DNA of 64,000 bases from JAPUDS01 sp964536265. Its GTDB lineage: Bacteria > Patescibacteriota > Saccharimonadia > Saccharimonadales > Saccharimonadaceae. Below the pieces are notes generated by a model. It did no database searches. It had not been told where the DNA came from and saw only the letters and a program-made list of their open reading frames with translations. This document shows, piece by piece, positions 41,035 through 49,871 of this stretch. A program made the translations under genes and the position numbers. The stretch spans positions 124,001 through 188,000 of the forward strand of contig CAZHVV010000001.1 of assembly GCA_964536265.1 (NCBI GenBank), given 5' to 3'. Numbering within the stretch: the stretch's first letter is position 1; the number at the start of each line of letters is the position of its first letter.

Positions 41035-42185
41035 GAGACACTGCGATCATTTCCTACGGTAGTAATCCATGTTTGGCCACGAACAAGTGAAATTTCGTTC
41101 CCGGTAGCGTCTTTTATGAACAATTGCCCTTTTGCGTCTGCCTTTGACCACGTTCCTTCAGTAACTGTACCATTCTGGAAAACGTACGCTGCACCAGAGC
41201 CAGATGTTGAGATGTTCATATGGGAACCGTCACTGCTGAGCACGATATTGGTCTTGAGGGCGACAACAACTTTCGGTGCAATCTGACCTTTTTCGCGGTC
41301 AGTGTGCGCAACTCCACCCTGTGAGCGAGCGTAAGTGTTGCTTGCATGGTCATAGGTATAGCCTACTGAGAAAATGCCGCTTGAGACAGCAATACTGATA
41401 GTACTGGCAGTTGGCGTCGCAACTTTTTTCTCGTTGGCGCGAGGAGCGAATTCAAAAATACTTGTTTCTTTGCCTTTCGATCCAACGAGTGCTTCGAGCT
41501 TCTCGCCCGATGTGTAGACATTGTGCGGCGCCGAGCGGTTAGTAGCGCGCCAGTACGAACCCGAGTTGAAGAATTGGTCAATGTCGACACCGTAGTTCCC
41601 CGAGCGAATCATAGACAGGGCTTCAGGGCTTCCGCCAACATGTGCGACAGCGGGGTCAAAACCGGCTGCCCAGTCTGCGTAGTACGGTCGCAAGCTGCGG
41701 ACCGGACCTATGAGCTCTGGTCGGTTTGCCTGGTATAGCGTGATAAAGCGTGTAATTCCACCCTCAGCAACGGCTTCAAACACGACATCAGCCTGTGCTA
41801 AACCACTTTGTGGTCTCGCGTCGGGACTATTTTCTATCATCACGGCTATAACTGGTCGTGTTGTTGCGGCTTCATCGCCTACTTCAAGTCCGTTAAGTGG
41901 TGAGAAGTATTTAACCTCAACTTTTTTAATCATAGTAAAATCAATTGGATCAGGAATGACTTGCTTATTCATCCACAATATAAGACCGCCTGCAACAAAT
42001 AACATTGCAAATATGCTGATATAAAAGTATGCCTTCTCTTTTTTGGTACGCGGACCTTTCTTGAGCCAAAGGTGTTTTTTTATGCCAAATTGTTTTTTCT
42101 GTGTTGAGAGGCCAGTTTTGCCTTCAGGGAATGTTTCACTTTCGACGGTCACTGTCTCATCGTTCAGTTTTTGAGGATTGTCCAT
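41025..42185 (-). CDS. DUF3048 membrane-anchored protein
   Basis: Protein of 386 aa. A cytosolic N-terminus of about 50 residues, one helix (about 52-70), then a DUF3048 domain with AVMIENSPDARPQSGLAQADVVFE, GITRFITLYQ and VGPVRSLRPYYADWA. The family (YerB-like) is extracytoplasmic; its function is unknown. TATACT (42195-42200, minus) ends 9 nt before the ATG. First gene of the operon with the sensor kinase and CheY-like protein, which may report on the envelope. Confidence 0.9.
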   Translation of the reverse strand: MDNPQKLNDETVTVESETFPEGKTGLSTQKKQFGIKKHLWLKKGPRTKKEKAYFYISIFAMLFVAGGLILWMNKQVIPDPIDFTMIKKVEVKYFSPLNGLEVGDEAATTRPVIAVMIENSPDARPQSGLAQADVVFEAVAEGGITRFITLYQANRPELIGPVRSLRPYYADWAAGFDPAVAHVGGSPEALSMIRSGNYGVDIDQFFNSGSYWRATNRSAPHNVYTSGEKLEALVGSKGKETSIFEFAPRANEKKVATPTASTISIAVSSGIFSVGYTYDHASNTYARSQGGVAHTDREKGQIAPKVVVALKTNIVLSSDGSHMNISTSGSGAAYVFQNGTVTEGTWSKADAKGQLFIKDATGNEISLVRGQTWITTVGNDRSVSWQ

Positions 42186-42209
42186 ATACCCATAAGTATA
42201 GCAAAGAAC

Positions 42210-43640
42210 TTATGGTAAGAGAACAGATTTGATACGGCTTATGACACGGTCTTTGCCGAGAAGTGCAAGCGTGTCGTTGAGTTGTGGGCTGAACGGTGCC
42301 CAGGTTGTTACGATTCGAATCAAACTGAAGAGGATACCAGGTTTTTGGCCAGTTGTCTCAAGCAGTGTATTGAGTGTCGCTTGGATTGCATCCGGTGTCC
42401 ATTCGCTTCCCTCTAGTGCTCCGACGGCCGTTTTCAGTAAGCGTTGCTGGTCATCATTTGACAAAGCTGAGAGCTGTTTCGTTTGTCGTATGAGTTCAGG
42501 TTGCGCCACGGGTTCTTCAAAGAAATAACGTGTCATGAGAGGCAGCTCAGCTAGTGTTTTTAGACGGTCCTGTACGAGTTGCAATACTTGTTTCTTGTAG
42601 CCATCATCGTATGTATCAGCACTTTGTGGCCAATATTTTTCAACACGCTGAAACAGGTCGTCACTACTAAGGCGACGTATCCATTGACCGTTCACCCAGA
42701 GGAGTCGTTGTTCGTCAAAACGTGCACCCGAGCGTTGAACACGTTCGAGGCTGAATTTTTCTATGAGTTCGTCGCGGCTGAATATTTCCTGCTCGGTTCC
42801 GTCATTCCAGCCCATGCTGGCGAGGAAATTAAGCATAGCTTCTGGTAAAATTCCGTCAGTTTGGTATTCCTGCACGCTTTTTGCGCCGTCGCGTTTGCCG
42901 AGTTTCTTTTTGCCGTCTGGCGCCATGATATGAGGCAAACATGCAAGTACTGGCGGTGTGATGTCGAGCGCGTCATAGAGCGACAAGTAGCGTGGGATTG
43001 AGCTGATATACTCGAGGCCACGAATAACGTGTGTCACTTCCATTTCGGCATCGTCGACGATATGTGCGAAGTTATATGTTGGCAGGCCGTCAGCTTTTAT
43101 AAGGATGAAATCGTCGAGGACTTCTTCTCCGGCGCTTAGGTCGCCCATGACTGGGTCATGCCATTCATAGCGTTTGATAGTTGTAACTTTAAAACGAAGT
43201 GCTTGGCTGCCATCCCATACTGGTGGGTTTTCTGGTCGATGGTCACGGTACAAAAATGGTTTTTTGAGCGCTTTGGCTTCTTCGCGGAATGCTTGCACTT
43301 CTTCTGGTGTGTACGGGTCAGCGTATGCGAGGCCTTTGTCTATAAGCTTTTGAGCCCACTGCTGGTAGATTTCTCGTCGTTCACTTTGAATATATGGACC
43401 GAAATTACCGCCTTTGCGTGGACCTTCGTCCCAATCGATGCCGAGCCACTCAAGTGTGTCGAGTATAAGGTCGGTTGCTCCTTCAACGAAGCGAGCCTGG
43501 TCAGTGTCTTCAATACGTAGTATGAAACTACCGCCAGTCTGTCGGGCTAACAGCCACGGGAACAATGCAGCGCGAACATTACCGACATGGATATATCCGG
43601 TCGGGCTTGGTGCAAATCGAGTGCGAATAGGAGAACTCAT
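42210..43640 (-). CDS. gltX: Glutamyl-tRNA synthetase
   Basis: Protein of 476 aa charging tRNA-Glu (and tRNA-Gln if non-discriminating). Class I signature FAPSPTGYIHVGNVRAAL at residue 8 (HIGH-like HVGN) and KLGKRDGAK as KMSKS-like loop (about 248-256). Length is typical. TACAAT (43648-43653, minus) ends 7 nt before the ATG; probably leaderless. A terminator at 43660-43683 shields it from the gene upstream. Confidence 0.96.
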   Translation of the reverse strand: MSSPIRTRFAPSPTGYIHVGNVRAALFPWLLARQTGGSFILRIEDTDQARFVEGATDLILDTLEWLGIDWDEGPRKGGNFGPYIQSERREIYQQWAQKLIDKGLAYADPYTPEEVQAFREEAKALKKPFLYRDHRPENPPVWDGSQALRFKVTTIKRYEWHDPVMGDLSAGEEVLDDFILIKADGLPTYNFAHIVDDAEMEVTHVIRGLEYISSIPRYLSLYDALDITPPVLACLPHIMAPDGKKKLGKRDGAKSVQEYQTDGILPEAMLNFLASMGWNDGTEQEIFSRDELIEKFSLERVQRSGARFDEQRLLWVNGQWIRRLSSDDLFQRVEKYWPQSADTYDDGYKKQVLQLVQDRLKTLAELPLMTRYFFEEPVAQPELIRQTKQLSALSNDDQQRLLKTAVGALEGSEWTPDAIQATLNTLLETTGQKPGILFSLIRIVTTWAPFSPQLNDTLALLGKDRVISRIKSVLLP

Positions 43641-43659
43641 ATCTGTAATTGTAACATAT

Positions 43660-43683
43660 AAAAAAGCCGAGCAGACTGCTCGG
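43660..43683 (-). terminator. Intrinsic terminator upstream of gltX
   Basis: On the minus strand CCGAGCAG-T-CTGCTCGG, then CTTTTTTA. It ends the transcript of the 99-aa gene; its T-run abuts the gltX promoter. Confidence 0.8.
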
Positions 43684-43728
43684 AGGTCGGTTGGTGAGGT
43701 GGAGTAACAAGCAAGCAGAAGTCGCGCT

Positions 43729-43754
43729 GCGTGGGACCCCTTAGGGTCCCACGC
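43729..43754 (-). terminator. Perfect GC-rich hairpin after the 99-aa gene
   Basis: GCGTGGGACCC (43729-43739) pairs with GGGTCCCACGC (43744-43754) around a 4-nt loop, 27 nt past the stop. No U-tract. A normal terminator follows at 43660-43683, so this stem may protect the mRNA 3' end instead. Confidence 0.6.
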
Positions 43755-43781
43755 CAGATAATCACTTGGCGCCTCTGCCGG

Positions 43782-44081
43782 TCAGCTCTGGGTATCGGCG
43801 GAGTTGAGCTGAATCGTGGGGTCGTCACCGACGGCCTCCTGGTGCTGTGCGCGGAGGTTGTCCATGGTTGTGGTGGAATTGACCCTGTAGGTGACGTACT
43901 GGTACATCACCTCTGCGGAGCAATACCGACCCGCATCGTCTCTCGCGAAGGAGATTGAGTAGTAGCTGTGGTACGGATCGATGATTAGAGGCCTTCGGTT
44001 CTCGATGGCCGTGCAAATCTCGACCACCTTGAGGACGTCTTCAATGGTCGCCCCATTAAGGATTTCGACTTTGATTTTCAC
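43782..44081 (-). CDS. GC-rich short gene (99 aa), unknown
   Basis: GTG start at 44079-44081, chosen because AAAGGGG lies 5 nt upstream; a TTG one codon earlier is less likely. The product is soluble, alpha/beta in pattern (KIKVEILNGATIEDVLKVVEIC, then SYYSISFARDD), with a polar C-terminus. Two cysteines, no signal peptide. The 14 bases CAAGCAGAAAGGGG before the start (44087-44100) are identical to those before the gene at 2337-2576. Codons are G/C-ending, unlike gltX. No family recognised. Confidence 0.65.
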   Translation of the reverse strand: MKIKVEILNGATIEDVLKVVEICTAIENRRPLIIDPYHSYYSISFARDDAGRYCSAEVMYQYVTYRVNSTTTMDNLRAQHQEAVGDDPTIQLNSADTQS

Positions 44082-44145
44082 CAAAGCCCCTTTCTGCTTG
44101 CCTGTCGATGTATGCGAGAATCAAGTCGATTCAAGCCATAATGTT

Positions 44146-44175
44146 ATTATATCACAAAATGTACTAAAAAGTCAA
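44146..44175 (-). promoter_or_regulatory. Promoter of the 99-aa gene at 43782
   Basis: Minus strand: TTGACT (44170-44175), 18 bp, extended TG-A-TATAAT (44146-44151). The leader of about 60 nt contains GAATC-GACTT-GATTC. Confidence 0.7.
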
Positions 44176-44178
44176 ATA

Positions 44179-45153
44179 TCACATACTTGAAGCGATGCGG
44201 ACGAGCTGTTCACTACTGAGCGGAGCGTTGCCTTCAACAGTGTAGAGGATACCACCGTTTGACCATGCTGCGTTATTGCCGTAGGTATAGATGATGACGC
44301 CGCCTTCGCTGACGGTATCGTATTCACCACTAGATGCTTTTGCAACAAGATTGTCGAGGACTGCAACGGAGTTCCAGTTACTGGCGCGTTGGTTGATGGT
44401 GTAGCCAGCGCTTCCGCCATTTGACTTGAAACGAAGTTCAACCCTACCCTGTTCAAATGCAACTGGTCCATCGAAACTGTAGCCGTCTGGGTTGTAGTCA
44501 GGATATGTTGCAGCGACGCCTGCTTGTGAAGCAGCCAGACGTACCGACAGCCCAGGCATATTGAGGTAGCTGAAGTAACCGCCTATAAGCAAAAGTGCAA
44601 CACAAGTCGCGATGGTGTGACGGAGTTTGAGGGTTCGTTTCGCACGAGTCGGTTTGACATGTGCCTTTTTGACAGCTTTTTGCATATCGACAGTGTGTGA
44701 AGCGCGCGCAAGTAGTTGTTCCTTCAGTTCAGTCGATGACGTTTTCTGCTTTGGCTGAGGAACGATAACCTTCTGTACTGGTTGACCTGGGCCAATATCG
44801 CTGATGAATGTCGTGCGGGCAGATTTCGTGATAGGTTGTGGATGTGCGGCAAAGTGAGCTACCATTGGGCTTCGTTCAACATAGGCGTTCGCATGCGGAT
44901 TTACAGCGACAGGACGCACTTTGTTCTGAGGGTGCGCAAGATGCGAGCGACGCAAAGTAGTACTCTTTTTAACAGCTTGATGAATCGCATGTGAGGCTCC
45001 AGCTGGAGTATGTGCGGGCAGAACTTTCTTTGGCACAGAAATAGGTGCAGACTCTACTTTTTTGGGTGTAACTGGCAAAACACCCCCAACCCGAAGGCCA
45101 GAGATGGCGTCGTAAACGGTACCATTAATAACGATTGTCTGTTTTGCACTCAT
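44179..45153 (-). CDS. Membrane protein with basic His/Pro-rich N-terminus and DUF4367-like domain
   Basis: Protein of 324 aa. A long cytosolic N-terminus (about 185 residues), rich in Lys, Pro, Ala and His, is followed by one helix (about 190-207) and an extracytoplasmic domain of about 115 residues whose RFKSN...YTINQRASNWNS and SEGGVIIYTYGNNAAW stretches resemble DUF4367. AGGGA lies before the ATG. Type II topology is inferred. It is divergent from the PEGA protein. Function unknown; homologues in related genomes are common in my recollection. Confidence 0.7.
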   Translation of the reverse strand: MSAKQTIVINGTVYDAISGLRVGGVLPVTPKKVESAPISVPKKVLPAHTPAGASHAIHQAVKKSTTLRRSHLAHPQNKVRPVAVNPHANAYVERSPMVAHFAAHPQPITKSARTTFISDIGPGQPVQKVIVPQPKQKTSSTELKEQLLARASHTVDMQKAVKKAHVKPTRAKRTLKLRHTIATCVALLLIGGYFSYLNMPGLSVRLAASQAGVAATYPDYNPDGYSFDGPVAFEQGRVELRFKSNGGSAGYTINQRASNWNSVAVLDNLVAKASSGEYDTVSEGGVIIYTYGNNAAWSNGGILYTVEGNAPLSSEQLVRIASSM

Positions 45154-45309
45154 ATATTCCCTGCGGTTTGTCTTTCAAAGTATGTCTGTTACTTCGCTTC
45201 TTATCATAAAACGAACTTGTCAAAAGCACAAGGGGTTTTAAGGAGAATCATTGCATAGACACATGTGGCCTCATCTTCGGCGACATTTTGGTGATATAAT
45301 CATAGCCAT

Positions 45310-46746
45310 ATGCAACAATACGGATCATCAAAAAAACGGCGTAAAGCAGTCCTTTTCGCAAGCTACGTCGCCATGACCCTCGCTGTAATTGCACTCTCGA
45401 CTGTGTGCATTTTGTTGGTACTTGGTTATCGTTTTGATTTTGCCTCACAGAGTGTTGAACAAGGAGCGCTTCTGCAATTTGACTCGTCACCAAGTGCTGC
45501 TCGAATCACACTCGACAATAAAGAACTGAGCTTTACAACTCCAGGCAAGCAAAATGTGAGCACGGGAGTTCATAACGTGACGATTTCACGCGATGGGTAC
45601 AGAAGCTGGTCGAAACAATTTACTATCAATGCCGGTGAGGTTCGCTGGCTCAATTATGCTCGACTCGTGCCAACAACAGTTGAAACTACTTCCGTTAAGG
45701 AATTCGCTAGTTTATCATCACAGCTGGCTTCACCAGATAGGAAATGGCTTTTTGTTTTAGCCAAGGCGGACACCCCTACGCTGACACTTGTTGATTTACG
45801 TAACAGCGATAGCCTCAAGTACACTGACATTGCAGTTCCCGCTACCGCATTAACGATGCCTGCTGACTCAACCCATAGTTATGAGATTGTGGAGTGGAAC
45901 TTCGGTTCAAAATACCTACTGCTCAAACATATGTTTGCAACCGGCGCTGAATACCTTCGGATAAACCGCGAGGATGCAAATGATATCATCAATATTTCGA
46001 CAAAGTTTGGTGTGAATTTCAGTGATATCCATTTCTCATCGGACAATGTCTTTTATGGCATTGAAAATGGCAACTTGCGTCGCTTTGACCTCGGTGCAAG
46101 CTCACTTTCTGAACCCATTGTCACGAATGTTCAGACTATGAAATTGTACGGTTCGTCGGACATCGGTTATGTTCGTCATAAAGATGCAACGCTTGAGGCT
46201 GGCGTCGTGATAGATAACAAAGTGCACACCGTTTCGACATATGACGACACTGTACCGTTGCTTGTCGATATTAGTAGCTATTTTAACGAGCGCTACTTTG
46301 CCGTGACACGTGGTGCCTCGTTCGAACTCAGTAAGAATCCACAAAAGACAGCTGGAAATGGTCTCGAGAAGATAGTTACCCTTTCCTTCCCGAGCGATAT
46401 CAAATGGCTTGACATTTCATCGAGTGGTCGCCACGTTATTGCAGGTAACGGCACACAGTTTATGACATATGACGTTGAGCTCACTCGTCGCACTGACACG
46501 AATCTTCCTGGCATGCAAGAAAATCTTGCTCAGCCACCAAAATGGCTTGATGACTTCATACTCGTGTCAACTGCCGACAACAAGCTTCGAATCAGTGATT
46601 TTGATGGTGAGAATCAGCAGATTATTACTGACTCATTGCCGAATCAACCTATTGTACTGAGTTCTGATAGCAAGTTATTGTACAGTTTCACGAAGATGCA
46701 GACTGGTACCTATAGTCTGCAAGCATCAAAGATGCTGGTCGAGTAA
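45310..46746 (+). CDS. Membrane-anchored PEGA-domain protein
   Basis: Protein of 478 aa. Basic N-terminus, one helix (about 13-37), then a PEGA domain (about 55-125: FDSSPSAARITLDNKEL, GVHNVTISRDGYRSW). The C-terminal about 340 residues have short repeated beta-strands like a WD40/TolB-type propeller (SPDRKWLFVLA, SSDNVFYGIENGNLRRF). PEGA domains occur in surface proteins of Gram-positive-type cells. An extended -10 TG-A-TATAAT (45295-45300) ends 9 nt before the ATG; leaderless. Confidence 0.82.
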   Translation: MQQYGSSKKRRKAVLFASYVAMTLAVIALSTVCILLVLGYRFDFASQSVEQGALLQFDSSPSAARITLDNKELSFTTPGKQNVSTGVHNVTISRDGYRSWSKQFTINAGEVRWLNYARLVPTTVETTSVKEFASLSSQLASPDRKWLFVLAKADTPTLTLVDLRNSDSLKYTDIAVPATALTMPADSTHSYEIVEWNFGSKYLLLKHMFATGAEYLRINREDANDIINISTKFGVNFSDIHFSSDNVFYGIENGNLRRFDLGASSLSEPIVTNVQTMKLYGSSDIGYVRHKDATLEAGVVIDNKVHTVSTYDDTVPLLVDISSYFNERYFAVTRGASFELSKNPQKTAGNGLEKIVTLSFPSDIKWLDISSSGRHVIAGNGTQFMTYDVELTRRTDTNLPGMQENLAQPPKWLDDFILVSTADNKLRISDFDGENQQIITDSLPNQPIVLSSDSKLLYSFTKMQTGTYSLQASKMLVE

Positions 46747-46764
46747 ACAAAACGTTTGATAGTT

Positions 46765-47949
46765 CTAGTTCGACCCGAATACTCGTTCGAAGAAGCCTTT
46801 TGTTGCGCCGCCAATGCTTGCAGTATCGTCATTTGCCGTTGGTTGGTTGTCGCTTTGAGCGGTCGCGGTGGCTGGGTCAGGTGCGACCTGTTCACCGATG
46901 ATTATGAGTCGGTTGAGTGCTGTTCCGGCCGGTGTACACGTCACGAGAGTTGCCATTGGCTTGCCGTTGTTTAGAACAAGTTCACCTACCTGAGAGGGGT
47001 TGATGACCTTAGTTTCGGTGACGATGTAGGTATAGCGTTTACCCTCATAGTTTAGGTAAAACGTGTCACCTTTGACGAGTCTATCAAGATATAAAAAGAT
47101 AAATTTGTATTGGCCATCGTCGAAAACATCATTCGCAGAGTGGCCCAGAAAGACAGTGTTGCCTACTTGCCCAGGGAAAGCACTGGCACCAGCAATAGGA
47201 TAATGCACTACCCCGCTCTTCAACTTGCTCTGTACAACACTCTCAGCGATTGAGGATATGTCATATACAACAGGAGCCTCAACATTGATTTTTGGAATCT
47301 TGATAAGTGGCTCGGGTCCAACACTTATGTCTGTACTCGGGTCAATAAACGAGTTGCTTGCGTCGGTTGATGCTGGGGCGGTAAATGCAAGAACATTCGC
47401 GAAGATGAGCTGGTTGTATTGCAGAAAAACAAACAAGAGTGCAACGAAACCGGCGACAACTGCTGGCATGAAGTGGCGGCTGCGACGGATTTTTTCGCTA
47501 CCTTTTCGTACTTTCTTGAGAAGTTCAGAACGCAATTCGTCGACTGCTTGGTCCTTTGAAAGACTTTCGGGCGGAGTTGAAGCGACAATCTGGCCTGTCT
47601 GGGTAGGGCCGCTCGTGAGTTGTTTCGCAACTTGAGCTTGGTAGTATCGCTCATAGTACATCTGATAATACTGCTGCCACGCAGAGTGATACTTTTGCCA
47701 ATGTGCCTGGACAGCTTCGTCTTGTTCTTGGGCGCTAACATCGGCTGCTTCAGAGTGAGATTGCTGGTATGGGTGAGCGGTTGGGTTTTGTACAATTTGT
47801 TCGTTTGGCTGTGGGTCGTCGTAGATTTTATCGATTTGTTGACGCATGACATTAGCGGCCGCATTGTAGTCAGCTTTCAGAGGTTGCGTGTGGTCATCCC
47901 TGCTCGGCACCTGAAGCCCACGATTTGTTTGGTCCGAATTTGGTTGCAT
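46765..47949 (-). CDS. Sortase with long cytosolic N-terminus
   Basis: Protein of 394 aa from the ATG at 47947-47949; TACAAT (47960-47965, minus) ends 10 nt before it with TTGGTC 17 bp upstream. Residues 1-165 are cytosolic, Gln/Tyr-rich with a coiled-coil-like QYYQMYYERYYQAQ part. One helix (about 180-205) follows, then the sortase domain with catalytic His in FLGHSAND (about 269), Cys in LVTCTP (about 338) and Arg in LNRLIIIGE (about 347). No LPxTG protein is seen in the window, so its substrate is elsewhere. Confidence 0.9.
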   Translation of the reverse strand: MQPNSDQTNRGLQVPSRDDHTQPLKADYNAAANVMRQQIDKIYDDPQPNEQIVQNPTAHPYQQSHSEAADVSAQEQDEAVQAHWQKYHSAWQQYYQMYYERYYQAQVAKQLTSGPTQTGQIVASTPPESLSKDQAVDELRSELLKKVRKGSEKIRRSRHFMPAVVAGFVALLFVFLQYNQLIFANVLAFTAPASTDASNSFIDPSTDISVGPEPLIKIPKINVEAPVVYDISSIAESVVQSKLKSGVVHYPIAGASAFPGQVGNTVFLGHSANDVFDDGQYKFIFLYLDRLVKGDTFYLNYEGKRYTYIVTETKVINPSQVGELVLNNGKPMATLVTCTPAGTALNRLIIIGEQVAPDPATATAQSDNQPTANDDTASIGGATKGFFERVFGSN

Positions 47950-48066
47950 AGCTCTATATATTGTACAATTGAGAGCGTCCAAGACCAAATGAACAGTCTT
48001 GATACGGGCGGGCGGCGGCATTGATTGACTACTTTATGACGTAAATTAAAAATTTGTATGTTGGAT

Positions 48067-48153
48067 GGGCGAGTGGCGGAATTGGTATACGCGTTAGACT
48101 CAAAATCTAATGGTCTTTCGACCTTGAGGGTTCAAGTCCCTCTTCGCCCACCA
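48067..48153 (+). tRNA. tRNA-Leu (CAA)
   Basis: Type II tRNA: acceptor GGGCGAG/CTTCGCCC region, D arm, anticodon stem TTAGA/TCTAA with loop CTCAAAA (anticodon CAA), long variable arm TGGTCTTTCGACCTT, T arm GAGGG-TTCAAGT-CCCTC, and an encoded CCA at 48151-48153. Confidence 0.95.
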
Positions 48154-48207
48154 AACATACAAATTTTACGCGTAGACAGCGCACTCCCCGGCTTCAGCGC
48201 CAAAAAT

Positions 48208-49002
48208 CTAATTAGTTACAGGAAGAAAACTCGTAGCGATGGCTTCGAGAGGTTTCGTTGGGTTCCAAAGTAGATATGCGCTTGCGCGGGCGGCGGTGAC
48301 ACCACGCCAGATTTGCATTGGCTCATCGAATTCTTGGCTAACAACTCCACCACCGTGAGCGACAATTAGCTGATTGTGATGAAACGTCACGACTGTTATA
48401 GGATATGTGACAGTAAATTTGTGCAGTGCTTCAACCAGTTGCATGAGTTGCATAGAAAAACTAAGAATTTTTGGGTAATACACTGATTGAAACAATTTCT
48501 GTAACTGAGCGAACGACACCACGACGGTTGTTTTGTCGCGCTCGACAAGGCGGCTTGCAACAGGCTTGAACAGCTCGACAGCATCCCTAGTAATGACGAG
48601 GTGGCCAGTGTGGGCGCTAAGTAGTGCCTCGAAGGCCATGGCTGTTTCAGAGTTCCGACCCGTATCACCAACTAAAAGGCAGACATCAGCCCACTGAGCG
48701 GCTGCTGTGAGCTCAGGGAGGGCTTCACGGCTAAACCCACCAGACGTATTACTGGCAATGAACAGCGCGTCGGTGATGCTGGCAGGAAGCGCCTTTTTTA
48801 GTGCGTCAGGTAGAATTGCTCGTATTTGCCCTGTCCCCATGGCATCGGCGGTCGTATAGCTGTCGGAAACGGCGGTAAAACCAAGTTTATTGCCCCCTAT
48901 GATTGCCAACTTACCCGCTTTCGAGCGCTGTTCGGGTTTATTCCAGGAAATGTCTGGAAAAAGTGGCTCAGTAGATGATTGTTTCTGCCAAAACGAGTCC
49001 AT
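48208..49002 (-). CDS. Degenerate NAD(P)H-hydrate dehydratase-like protein
   Basis: Protein of 264 aa from the ATG at 49000-49002 with AAAGG upstream. SKAGKLAIIGGNKLGFTAVSDSYTTADAMGTGQI matches the start of the YjeF C-terminal kinase-like domain (HKGxxGxxLIIGGS). The expected GPGLG loop is replaced by VGDTGRNSET, so ADP-dependent repair of hydrated NAD(P)H is doubtful. It overlaps the HAD gene by 35 nt. Could be a related ribokinase-fold enzyme with another substrate. Confidence 0.6.
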   Translation of the reverse strand: MDSFWQKQSSTEPLFPDISWNKPEQRSKAGKLAIIGGNKLGFTAVSDSYTTADAMGTGQIRAILPDALKKALPASITDALFIASNTSGGFSREALPELTAAAQWADVCLLVGDTGRNSETAMAFEALLSAHTGHLVITRDAVELFKPVASRLVERDKTTVVVSFAQLQKLFQSVYYPKILSFSMQLMQLVEALHKFTVTYPITVVTFHHNQLIVAHGGGVVSQEFDEPMQIWRGVTAARASAYLLWNPTKPLEAIATSFLPVTN

Positions 49003-49693
49003 GGTCACCTTTCTCTAGCCGGTAGGCAATGTTTTTCCGCTCAACGACTATACTCCAGCCCTCTTGTTCGGCGCGTTTGAATAAACCTGCTGATGGGTTG
49101 AAAGCGATTGGTCGCTCGACAAGTTCCAAAAGCGCCGCGTCACCATCGCTATCGCCGATAGCGAGACTTCCTTCATATGAGAGGTTATGTTCTTCTGTGA
49201 GCTGTTGTAATATCTCGGCTTTTTTGCCCATAGTCGGTCGTTCTATGACTCCGGTGAAACGTCCGTTCACACGCTCATACACTGCGCCGACAACTATGTC
49301 GAAGCCATATCGCTCGCCAAATCGGTCAATCAGCTCTTGCTGCGAACCTGTGATAGCAATGATGGTATAACCTTGCTCTTGTAGCTCTTTGAGTAGTGCC
49401 CGTGTGTAATGGTGAGTTTTATGAGCGCTTCGCTCAACCACTTTGTCACAGGCTGCTTCGAATTTATCGGTTGGTATGAGCGGCAGATTTTCAGTCATGG
49501 TTGTGACAACAAAGTGTTCGTATTCATCAAAACTTATTTCGCCGCCGCGCCATTCGTTCCATCGTTCATCAAGTTGCTGAAAAGTGTCATCAGGAAAAAC
49601 TCCGTCTATTGCCAGGGTGCGAAACAAATCATGGTACAACTGCCAACGATATAGTGTACCGTCAATATCAAAGACTGCGAATTTCTTCATCAT
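48968..49693 (-). CDS. HAD-superfamily phosphatase (PSP/SerB-like)
   Basis: Protein of 241 aa. HAD motif I FAVFDIDGTLYRW (D9, D11), motif II AITGS, and motif IV SLAIGDSDGDAALLE. The cap fits the subfamily IB with phosphoserine phosphatase. The substrate is unknown. Two adjacent ATG codons could start it. It overlaps the 67-aa gene upstream by 26 nt and the YjeF-like gene downstream. Confidence 0.85.
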   Translation of the reverse strand: MMKKFAVFDIDGTLYRWQLYHDLFRTLAIDGVFPDDTFQQLDERWNEWRGGEISFDEYEHFVVTTMTENLPLIPTDKFEAACDKVVERSAHKTHHYTRALLKELQEQGYTIIAITGSQQELIDRFGERYGFDIVVGAVYERVNGRFTGVIERPTMGKKAEILQQLTEEHNLSYEGSLAIGDSDGDAALLELVERPIAFNPSAGLFKRAEQEGWSIVVERKNIAYRLEKGDHGLVLAETIIY

Positions 49694-49871
49694 ATATTCT
49701 CTCTCGTAACTGTAATAATACGGCTGCTCGTTGTGCGAGTGCCGGTGGGAGGTGTGACCATTGTCTATCGAGGTCTACATGTGCATCCTCAATCGCCATC
49801 CTCTGTTCTTCTGTGGTTGGCGGCACGGTATCTACTCGATGTAAGAATTCATCGACATAAAAATCACTCAT
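49668..49871 (-). CDS. Small acidic helical protein (67 aa) in the xth operon
   Basis: It starts within the xth stop (ATGA overlap, 49868-49871) and ends 26 nt inside the HAD gene. The sequence (SDFYVDEFLHRVDTVPP, later LAQRAAVLLQLRERIYDEE) is polar and helical, with no membrane segment. The two overlaps favour a real, translationally coupled gene over chance. No family recognised. Confidence 0.6.
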   Translation of the reverse strand: MSDFYVDEFLHRVDTVPPTTEEQRMAIEDAHVDLDRQWSHLPPALAQRAAVLLQLRERIYDEEIRSL

